A DNA stretch of 5,029 nucleotides, taken from Acidobacteriota bacterium. Its GTDB lineage: Bacteria > Acidobacteriota > Vicinamibacteria > Vicinamibacterales > 2-12-FULL-66-21. This document shows, one piece after another, positions 1 through 5,029 of this stretch. The notes under the pieces are model-generated. The model had not been told where the DNA came from, made no database searches, and saw nothing but the letters and a program-made list of their open reading frames with translations. The stretch covers positions 1 to 5,029 of the forward strand of contig JACDDJ010000404.1 of assembly GCA_013817065.1 (NCBI GenBank), read 5' to 3'. How positions within the stretch are numbered: the stretch's first letter is position 1; each line of letters starts with the position of its first letter. The position numbers and the translations under genes were made by a program.

Positions 1-2201
1 GGTGTGCCCTCTGTCGTAATGTCGCCGGTGCCCTTGTCGACGGTCATGAAGACGATGTTGCCGGGCGGTTCGAACCGCGGTGCGTCCTTGCGGTCGCCGA
101 TCCACGCCTTCATGATGTTGATCCAGATCGGCAGCGCCGCGGTGGTGCCGGTCATGTTGTTGCCGATCGGCTTCTTCTGGTCCATGCCGAGCCAGACCGC
201 GATGGTGATGTCGGGGTCGAAGCCGATGAACCAGGCATCGGTGTAGTCGTTGGTCGTCCCGGTCTTGCCGCCGACCGGCCAATTCAGCTCGTTGGCCTTC
301 GCCGCCGTGCCACGTAACACGACGCCGCGAAGAAGGTTGGTCATGACGTATGCCGTGTCGGCACGGATCGCGTCCTTTGGCTCGGGACGGTTTTCCTCGA
401 GCACGTTGCCGGCGCGGTCGGTCACCTTCTGGATCGCATACGGCTTCATGCGGACGCCCTGGTTGGGAAATACCGCGTAGGCGCTGGTCATCTCCATCAC
501 GGTCGCCTCGGCCGCGCCGAGCGCGACGGGCAGGTACGGCGGGATGGGTGATTCGAGGCCCAGCCGGCGCGCGAACATGATGACCTGCTTGGCGCCAAGC
601 TGGTTCATCATGCGGACGGCAGGCACGTTGCGCGACTGCTCGAGGGCGCGGCGCAGCGTGATCGGGCCGGTAAACTCGCGGTCGTAGTTCATCGGCGAGT
701 AGACCGGCTGATTGGGCCCGGCAGGGAAGCTCGCGGGCGTGTCCATGATCACCGACGCGGGTGTGTAGCCGCGGTCGATGGCGGCGGTGTAGACGATCGG
801 CTTGAACGCCGAGCCGACCTGCCGATACGCCTGCGTGGCGCGATTGAACTTACTTCGCTCGAAGCTGTGCCCGCCGATCATCGCCCGGATCTGGCCGGTG
901 CGATTGTCGAGCGCCAGCACGGCGCCTTCGAGTGCGGGCGGCTGTTCGATGCTCGCGGTTCCGGTTTTCCCATCCTCGGCGACCGTTGCAACCTTCGCCT
1001 CGATCAGGTCTCCGACGCTGGCCACCTGAGCCCCCGTCGTCTTGCGGGTCCATGCGAACCCTTTGCGGTCGATCGTCAGTGTCAGGACGCCGGCTCGCGC
1101 CTTTACGGATGCGGCATCGACGGCCGTTACGACGGCCGGGATGATGTCGCCAGTGCGCATCGGGCGATCCCATCGGGCGTGACGGAACGCCTCGACCCTG
1201 TGGCCGTCCTTCACCACGTTGCGTGCGGGTTTGCGCCAGCCGCGCGTCTTGTCGATGCGCCTGAGCCCCTCCTCCAGCGCATGGTTTGCGGCGGTCTGCA
1301 GCTTGTAGTTGAGACCGGTCTGGATCGCAAGTCCGTTCTCGTAGAGCTGCTTGGCGCCGTAGCGCTGCTCGAGTTCCTTCCGGACTTCTTCAAGGAAGTA
1401 CGGCGCGATCGACTGATACGCCGACGGCTCACCGGCGGTCACGATCGGTTTCTTCTTCGCCACGTCCGCCGTCTCCGGCGTGATGTAGCCGACCTCCGCC
1501 ATCCGATTCAGCGTGTAGTTGCGGCGGCGTGTCGCCGCTTCCATGTTCACGAAAGGGCTCTGCCGGACATTGCTTTGCAGGATGCCAGCGATCATCGCCG
1601 CCTCCTCGAGCTCCACGTCCTGGGCCGACTTGCCGAAGTAGAGACGGGACGCCGCCTCTACGCCATACACGCCGTGCCCGAAGTACATCTGGTTGGCGTA
1701 CAGCGTGAAGATCTCGCGCTTGGTGTAGCGCTTCTCGATCTGGATCGCCAGCATCGCCTCGCGAATCTTGCGCTCCCAGGTCTTCTCGTCGGTGAGGAAC
1801 AGCTTCCGCGCCAGCTGCTGGGTGAGCGTGCTGGCGCCGCCCGCCTTGCGCCGCGCCACGATGTCTTTGCCGAGCGTGACGATGATTCGAGGGATGCTCA
1901 GGCCGAAGTGCTCTTCGAACTCATCGTCTTCCGCGGCAAGGATCGCCTGGCGGAGCTTGAGGGAGATCGCTTCGTAGGGGATGACTTCCCGGCGCTGAAT
2001 CGCGAACTCGCCGAGCACTTCGCCGCCGGCGCCGTGAATCCGCGTAATCGTGCTCGGCGCGTAGTCATCCAGCTCCGAGATCCTCGGCATGTCGCCTGAA
2101 TACGCGAACGTGACGCCGCTCGCCACCCCGAGCCCCGCCGCAATAATGAAAAGCACCGCGATGCCGGCGCTGCGCGCGACGCGGACTACGACTCTTGCCA
2201 T
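1..2201 (-). CDS. mrcA: Class A penicillin-binding protein 1A, bifunctional transglycosylase/transpeptidase (3' end cut by window)
   Basis: Polymerises lipid II into glycan strands and cross-links the stem peptides, acting from the outer face of the inner membrane. The first 733 codons are present with no stop; the C-terminus lies beyond the left edge (family members are usually near 800 residues). A short cytoplasmic N-terminus is followed by a membrane anchor at about residues 12-33. The GT51 transglycosylase domain shows EDDEFEEHFG with catalytic Glu91, GGASTLTQQ (121-129), and RKIRE with the second glutamate Glu148; their 57-residue separation matches E. coli PBP1b. It continues through NQMYFGHGVYGVEAAS (170-185). 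Residues about 325-425 look like the OB-type insert of Gram-negative PBP1A. The transpeptidase domain has SAFK (Ser464 nucleophile, Lys467), SRN (523-525) and KTGTT (from Lys646), so both activities look intact. The ATG is chosen because it directly precedes the membrane anchor and has a GGAAGGA site upstream. It begins 4 nt after the upstream fecR-like stop. Family assignment is firm; the symbol is by similarity (ponA is also used). Confidence 0.96.
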   Translation of the reverse strand, partial: MARVVVRVARSAGIAVLFIIAAGLGVASGVTFAYSGDMPRISELDDYAPSTITRIHGAGGEVLGEFAIQRREVIPYEAISLKLRQAILAAEDDEFEEHFGLSIPRIIVTLGKDIVARRKAGGASTLTQQLARKLFLTDEKTWERKIREAMLAIQIEKRYTKREIFTLYANQMYFGHGVYGVEAASRLYFGKSAQDVELEEAAMIAGILQSNVRQSPFVNMEAATRRRNYTLNRMAEVGYITPETADVAKKKPIVTAGEPSAYQSIAPYFLEEVRKELEQRYGAKQLYENGLAIQTGLNYKLQTAANHALEEGLRRIDKTRGWRKPARNVVKDGHRVEAFRHARWDRPMRTGDIIPAVVTAVDAASVKARAGVLTLTIDRKGFAWTRKTTGAQVASVGDLIEAKVATVAEDGKTGTASIEQPPALEGAVLALDNRTGQIRAMIGGHSFERSKFNRATQAYRQVGSAFKPIVYTAAIDRGYTPASVIMDTPASFPAGPNQPVYSPMNYDREFTGPITLRRALEQSRNVPAVRMMNQLGAKQVIMFARRLGLESPIPPYLPVALGAAEATVMEMTSAYAVFPNQGVRMKPYAIQKVTDRAGNVLEENRPEPKDAIRADTAYVMTNLLRGVVLRGTAAKANELNWPVGGKTGTTNDYTDAWFIGFDPDITIAVWLGMDQKKPIGNNMTGTTAALPIWINIMKAWIGDRKDAPRFEPPGNIVFMTVDKGTGDITTEGT

Positions 2202-2205
2202 TCGC

Positions 2206-4236
2206 TTATTGTCCTTCCGTTCGGCCCCCGCCGGCTCGTCTCACCGGCGCTCCACCTTGCCCGCCGCCGCCGCCCGACGGACGGGGACGTGCACCAGGGG
2301 TTGCGCCGGCGGGTCGATCGCCACCAGAACGGGGGGAGGCTGACGGCTGTGCGGCCGCAGGAGCCGCCCCCGCTGGAGCTCTTCTCTCATCGGACCCCGC
2401 GGACGGCCTCTCGGCTCCACCTCGGCGCGGCTGTGGGTCTGGCGCGCCACGCGGCCCGGCCGTTGCCGGCTGTGATTCGTTTCGGGGAGCGGCTCGTCGC
2501 AGAGGCGCTGCATCACCGCTGGACGGCGTACGTTCGATTCCTCTCGTGGAGGGAGCGCGTTCAGTGCCATAGCCTGGCGTCTGTCGCGGCGATGGCCGTG
2601 CACCCTCCACCGAACGGCTGCGATCCAGGCGCTCTGGTGCTCGCTCCGGCGCGCGCTCTGGCGCTCGCTCGGAACTCCGCGTCCCCGGCGTTGCGCGATC
2701 GCCCCGATCGCCGTTATAGCCCGGCGCCACCCGGCGTCCATCGTTCGGCCGATCCTCTTGCGGCTGTCCGCGGAAGACGACGGCGCCGCCTGCTGAACTG
2801 TCGCCGGGACGCGTCGCGCGTGTCGCCGGACGCCCGGGCAGAGTCCGCTCGCGGGCGCCGGGACTGACCGGAGTAGCGCTCTCCGCTCGGCGACTCCCGG
2901 AGCTGCTAGTCGGCACCTGGATTCGGGATCCCTCGGTTCGCATCCGACCCTGATCCGCCGGCAGATTCGAGTAGACGGGCGACGATGGACGGCGTCCGCC
3001 ATTTGCGCCGGCCGTGCGGATGGCTGTGGTCGCCCGCGGGCCGACATAACCGTGCGGAATCGGGGCGCGCTCTGCGACGCGGAACGATCCGCGTGTCCGC
3101 ACGTCCAGGTGGTCGATCCGCACGACGTTGCGGTGAACGTAGCCGCGGCCGAAGGAGCGGTACGGCAGGACCGTCCATGCGCGCCACGGGTTGTAACCAT
3201 AGCCGGCGTTGACGGTGATCTGAAATACCGGTCTGTTGTTCCAGCCGAGCGGGCACCAGCTCACATAGCCCGGAGCGGACGCCCATGAGACCCACGCCGC
3301 GCCCCACGAACGGCCGGGGATCCAGAACCAGCCGGCGCCGCCGAAGCCCCAGCGCCCATAGTGGTGAGTCGGCCATCCCCAGCGGTCGTGGCCGATCCAG
3401 GTCCAGCCGTAGGGTCGCAGGTTGGCCCAGCGTCCGCGGTAGTACGGACGCCAGTCGGCGTCAACGCGCGGGTACCACACGCGGCCGTAGGTGGGTTCGT
3501 CGCGCCAGTAGCCGTCGCGATCCAGGGCCGCGGCATACGGGCGCGCTTCGTCGGGCAGATACTGCGCCGACGCACCAAGCCGCTCGTTGCGGCGCAGTTC
3601 GGACCAGCGGTCGAACGCGTCGAGTGCAGCCGAGTTCGCAACGAACGCGTAGGAGGGCGCGGCCGAGGCACGCACGAACGCCCGTTCACCAGCACGCAGC
3701 GGTGTTCGGCCGCCGTCGTTTGCCAGTTCAGCGCGTCCGCGCAGGACCGCGAGTTCCAACTCGCTGCCGCCCGGTCCGTTCATCAGCCCGATCCGGTACT
3801 CGCCGGGCTCGTCAATGAGCGCCCAGCCATGAGGACCATCGATCCGGTAGCCGACCTCGCGCTGCGGACCCGGTATCGACAGCCGGATGCGGCCCTCGAG
3901 CAATCGAATCAGTTCGTCTGACTGAAGGTCGATGACGGTGTTGTGATCGAGGTGAAGAGTAGCGCCGTCAGCGAAGAGGATCTCGACGCGGCCACCCCGC
4001 GTACGCACGCGATCGCCCGCCAGCAAGGGCATGCTCAGTGGGGCATCGTCGGTCTCGCCGTCGCGTTCGAGGATGGCGACGCCATCGACAAACGCAATGT
4101 GCGCCGGCGCGGGTGCCTCGACAGCTGTGAACGGCACCTCCTGGGCGCCGAGCAATGGCGGCGACACCAACGCGAACGCAAGGATGAGAGGTGTGGCGGA
4201 GCAGAACGCCCTCGAGGAGACAAGTGGGCGGACCAT
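2206..4236 (-). CDS. Secreted FecR-domain protein with Trp-rich DUF6600 region and long disordered Arg/Pro/Gly-rich tail
   Basis: 676 residues; exact function unknown. Residues 1-31 form a signal peptide: basic start, hydrophobic 16-30, possible cleavage after Ala31. Residues about 45-190 resemble a FecR-type beta domain, with LLAGDRVRTRGGRVEILFADGA (split here for reading: LLAGDRVRTR, then GGRVEILFADGA, 71-92) and LLEGRIRLSIP (112-122). Residues about 240-335 match the DUF6600 pattern: DGYW, VWYPRV, DWRPYYRGRW, YGWTWI, DRWGWPTHHYGRWG, GWFWIPG, WVSW, WCPLGW. Residues about 395-676 are low complexity and probably disordered, including an ERAP repeat. The protein has no lysine and about 93 arginines; the only cysteine outside the signal peptide is Cys328. 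Since it has no cytoplasmic anti-sigma segment and no adjacent sigma factor gene, the classical FecR regulatory role is unlikely. The start at 4236 is preferred over a GTG at 4323 because it has GAGG 7 nt upstream and begins the signal peptide directly. It ends 4 nt before PBP1A, suggesting an envelope role (inference). Confidence 0.9.
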   Translation of the reverse strand: MVRPLVSSRAFCSATPLILAFALVSPPLLGAQEVPFTAVEAPAPAHIAFVDGVAILERDGETDDAPLSMPLLAGDRVRTRGGRVEILFADGATLHLDHNTVIDLQSDELIRLLEGRIRLSIPGPQREVGYRIDGPHGWALIDEPGEYRIGLMNGPGGSELELAVLRGRAELANDGGRTPLRAGERAFVRASAAPSYAFVANSAALDAFDRWSELRRNERLGASAQYLPDEARPYAAALDRDGYWRDEPTYGRVWYPRVDADWRPYYRGRWANLRPYGWTWIGHDRWGWPTHHYGRWGFGGAGWFWIPGRSWGAAWVSWASAPGYVSWCPLGWNNRPVFQITVNAGYGYNPWRAWTVLPYRSFGRGYVHRNVVRIDHLDVRTRGSFRVAERAPIPHGYVGPRATTAIRTAGANGGRRPSSPVYSNLPADQGRMRTEGSRIQVPTSSSGSRRAESATPVSPGARERTLPGRPATRATRPGDSSAGGAVVFRGQPQEDRPNDGRRVAPGYNGDRGDRATPGTRSSERAPERAPERAPERLDRSRSVEGARPSPRQTPGYGTERAPSTRGIERTPSSGDAAPLRRAAPRNESQPATAGPRGAPDPQPRRGGAERPSAGSDERRAPAGAAPAAAQPSASPRSGGDRPAGATPGARPRPSGGGGGQGGAPVRRAGGGRTEGQ
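2212..2218 (-). promoter_or_regulatory. Ribosome binding site of the PBP1A gene, inside the end of the upstream gene
   Basis: The minus strand reads GGAAGGA, 10 nt before the PBP1A ATG. It lies in the last codons of the fecR-like gene, whose TAA is at 2206-2208. The spacing is slightly long, but ribosomes terminating here would be within a few bases of the next start, which suggests translational coupling (inference). Confidence 0.6.
2629..2670 (-). repeat. 12-bp tandem repeat encoding Glu-Arg-Ala-Pro, three and a half copies
   Basis: In frame within the fecR-like gene, codons 523-536 read ERAP ERAP ERAP ER. The unit GAG-CGN-GCN-CCN varies only at third codon positions. Being a multiple of 3 it can change copy number without breaking the frame. 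It sits in the disordered tail and probably arose by slippage or local duplication. Confidence 0.85.
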
Positions 4237-4243
4237 AGGTGAA

Positions 4244-4247
4244 CCTC
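4244..4247 (-). promoter_or_regulatory. Ribosome binding site of the fecR-like gene
   Basis: The minus strand reads GAGG followed by TTCACCT and then ATG, a 7-nt spacing. This decides the start at 4236. The site lies 4 nt downstream of the last hairpin of the array at 4252-4311, so folding of that hairpin could affect access to it (inference). Confidence 0.7.
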
Positions 4248-4251
4248 GGTT

Positions 4252-4311
4252 GGGGAGTGGGCAAGCTCCCCCGCACAGCGGCAAATCCGCTGAGGCAGGC
4301 TGGCAACCTGC
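4252..4311 (-). repeat. Array of three hairpins sharing a TTGCC core, in the fecR-like leader
   Basis: Three adjacent inverted repeats, in minus-strand order. At 4311-4295, GCAGG/CCTGC extends to 7 bp in RNA if one G-U pair is allowed, leaving a 3-nt loop GCC. At 4292-4276, CAGCGG/CCGCTG is a perfect 6-bp stem with loop ATTTG. At 4271-4252, GGGGAG/CTCCCC is a perfect 6-bp stem with loop CTTGCCCA. Each contains TTGCC in or at the loop (plus-strand GGCAA at 4302, 4280 and 4260), spaced 22 and 20 nt. The stems differ while the core is kept, which points to either a dispersed palindromic repeat element or a structured leader. It matches no riboswitch class that I can name. Confidence 0.7.
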
Positions 4312-4356
4312 AGTATACACCACCTACAAGGATATTTTGCGGGGAGTCATTGACAT
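4312..4356 (-). promoter_or_regulatory. Candidate promoter region for the fecR-like/PBP1A operon
   Basis: Two minus-strand options are visible. The first has a good -10 TATACT (4317-4312) but no recognisable -35 at 17 nt (GCAAAA at 4340-4335). Its transcript would begin near 4305, inside the first hairpin of the array. The second has ATGTCA (4356-4351), 16 nt, then TATCCT (4334-4329), each hexamer matching consensus at 4 of 6; its transcript would include the whole array. The sequence does not decide between them. Confidence 0.35.
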
Positions 4357-4359
4357 GAC
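4346..4359. promoter_or_regulatory. Short palindrome overlapping the dnaK -35, possible operator
   Basis: GTCAT-TGAC-ATGAC, 5-bp perfect arms around 4 nt. It covers the dnaK -35 box TTGACA (4350-4355) and also the possible minus-strand -35 at 4351-4356, so a bound protein could control both directions. It is not a CIRCE element. The arms are short enough for chance, so this is only a candidate. Confidence 0.25.
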
Positions 4360-4378
4360 GACGCGCACATTTTATGCT
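4350..4378 (+). promoter_or_regulatory. Sigma70-type promoter of dnaK
   Basis: A perfect -35 TTGACA at 4350-4355, 17-nt spacer, and -10 TATGCT at 4373-4378 (4 of 6 to consensus). Transcription would start near 4385, giving a leader of about 50 nt before the dnaK ATG. The spacer and downstream bases are AT-richer than the flanking genes. No sigma32-like CCCCAT box and no CIRCE repeat are seen nearby, so basal expression is probably by the housekeeping sigma factor. Confidence 0.7.
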
Positions 4379-4423
4379 GTTGTCGTTATAAAGATTGCCG
4401 CAACCAACTACGGGAGCGGTCGC

Positions 4424-4428
4424 GAGGT
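4424..4428 (+). promoter_or_regulatory. Ribosome binding site of dnaK
   Basis: GAGGT lies 8 nt before the ATG at 4437. It supports the start that gives the standard DnaK N-terminus MSKIIGIDLGTTNS. Confidence 0.75.
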
Positions 4429-4436
4429 ATTCAAGA

Positions 4437-5029
4437 ATGTCCAAGATTATCGGTATCGACCTGGGCACCACTAACTCGGTCGTGGCAGTGATGGAGGGCG
4501 GTGAGCCGGTGGTGATCACCAATCCGGAGGGCAGCCGCATCACGCCGTCAGTAGTGGGGTTCACCAAGTCCGGCGAGCGTCTCGTCGGGCAGGTGGCGAA
4601 GCGGCAGGCCGTGACCAATCCCGAGAACACCATTTTCTCGATCAAGCGTTTCATGGGCCGCAAGTTCGATGAAGTGTCGGAAGAGATGAAGATGGTCCCG
4701 TACGTGGTGGAGCGTGCCAGCAATGGCGACGTCCGCATCACCGCGGCGGGCAAGCCGTACTCGCCTCCCGAAGTTTCCGCGATGGTCCTGCAGAAGCTGA
4801 AGCAGGCGGCAGAGGAGTATCTCGGCTCGACCGTGACGAAGGCGGTCATCACCGTGCCGGCCTACTTCAATGACGCGCAGCGCCAGGCGACGAAGGACGC
4901 CGGCCAGATCGCCGGGCTCGAGGTCATGCGGATCGTCAACGAGCCGACCGCCGCGGCGCTCGCCTATGGACTCGACAAGAAGAAGGACGAGACGATCGCC
5001 GTCTATGACCTCGGCGGCGGCACCTTCGA
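4437..5029 (+). CDS. dnaK: Chaperone DnaK (Hsp70), N-terminal part of the ATPase domain, cut by window edge
   Basis: ATP-driven cytosolic chaperone that binds unfolded polypeptides with DnaJ and GrpE. The window holds codons 1-197 plus two bases, about a third of a protein usually near 640 residues; the rest of the nucleotide-binding domain, the linker and the substrate-binding domain are beyond the right edge. Visible motifs: phosphate-1 loop IGIDLGTTNS (5-14), Lys70 in IFSIKRFMGR at the same number as the catalytic Lys70 of E. coli DnaK, ITVPAYFNDAQRQATKDAG (138-156) with the switch proline Pro141 and Arg149, NEPTAAALAYG (168-178) with Glu169 matching E. coli Glu171, and phosphate-2 DLGGGTF (191-197), where Thr196 matches E. 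coli Thr199. All catalytic positions seen are intact. It is divergent from the fecR-like/PBP1A operon, has its own promoter and ribosome binding site, and no grpE or hrcA precedes it in the window. Confidence 0.98.
   Translation, partial: MSKIIGIDLGTTNSVVAVMEGGEPVVITNPEGSRITPSVVGFTKSGERLVGQVAKRQAVTNPENTIFSIKRFMGRKFDEVSEEMKMVPYVVERASNGDVRITAAGKPYSPPEVSAMVLQKLKQAAEEYLGSTVTKAVITVPAYFNDAQRQATKDAGQIAGLEVMRIVNEPTAAALAYGLDKKKDETIAVYDLGGGTF

Noticed and set aside
867..2099. 410-codon open frame on the plus strand opposite the PBP1A gene
   Set aside because: Antisense to a gene with all catalytic motifs intact; the translation shows no recognisable domain, and long antisense frames are common in GC-rich coding DNA.
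2289..2867. 192-codon plus-strand frame opposite the tail of the fecR-like gene
   Set aside because: Arg/Pro/Ala-rich shadow of low-complexity coding sequence, with no ribosome binding site that I noticed and no known motif.
2206..4236. FecR-type anti-sigma regulator of an iron-uptake system
   Set aside because: It has a signal peptide rather than a cytoplasmic anti-sigma segment plus membrane span, and there is no ECF sigma factor or TonB receptor gene next to it.
4237..4323. Upstream GTG start at 4323 for the fecR-like gene, adding 29 residues
   Set aside because: The extension is a translation of the hairpin array and would place Cys/Pro-rich residues before a proper signal peptide; the ATG at 4236 has a well spaced GAGG.
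4358..4386. ACGAC/GTCGT inverted repeat flanking the dnaK -10 region
   Set aside because: Only 5-bp arms about 19 nt apart; expected by chance in this sequence.
4237..4436. CIRCE element (HrcA operator) for dnaK
   Set aside because: No TTAGCACTC/GAGTGCTAA inverted repeat is present; the GAGTGG at 4255-4260 belongs to the hairpin array.
3968..4852. 294-codon minus-strand frame running opposite dnaK and across the intergenic region
   Set aside because: It crosses the divergent promoter region and overlaps both real genes; its sequence is antisense to conserved DnaK motifs.

Overview
The window comes from a GC-rich bacterium with a two-membrane type envelope. It carries a Gram-negative style bifunctional PBP1A, a Trp-rich FecR/DUF6600 secreted protein and a DnaK with the usual bacterial N-terminus. 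The DUF6600 protein together with the hairpin-array type of intergenic repeat makes me lean towards Acidobacteriota (perhaps Vicinamibacteria). That is an inference from protein style only and not demonstrated.

Layout. Two genes lie on the minus strand and one on the plus strand, diverging from an intergenic region at about 4237-4436. Positions 1-2201 (minus) hold a class A penicillin-binding protein whose 3' end runs off the left edge. Positions 2206-4236 (minus) hold a secreted FecR-domain/DUF6600 protein with a long disordered Arg/Pro/Gly-rich tail. It ends only 4 nt before the PBP start codon, so the two look like one translationally linked operon. Positions 4437-5029 (plus) hold the N-terminal 197 residues of DnaK, cut by the right edge.

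The intergenic region is the densest part. It has a near-consensus sigma70-type promoter for dnaK (TTGACA, 17 nt, TATGCT), a short palindrome over its -35, weaker minus-strand promoter candidates for the fecR-like/PBP operon, and a compact array of three hairpins that each carry the same TTGCC core just upstream of the fecR-like gene's ribosome binding site.

Working model: PBP1A builds and cross-links peptidoglycan in the periplasm, and the co-transcribed FecR/DUF6600 protein is exported to the same compartment, where it may bind wall or envelope material (inference). DnaK is a cytosolic chaperone sharing only the divergent control region. No CRISPR array, RNA gene, insertion sequence or phage feature was seen. 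The main oddities are a 676-residue protein with no lysine at all, the hairpin array and the tight PBP linkage; nothing here clearly amounts to a new multi-gene system.
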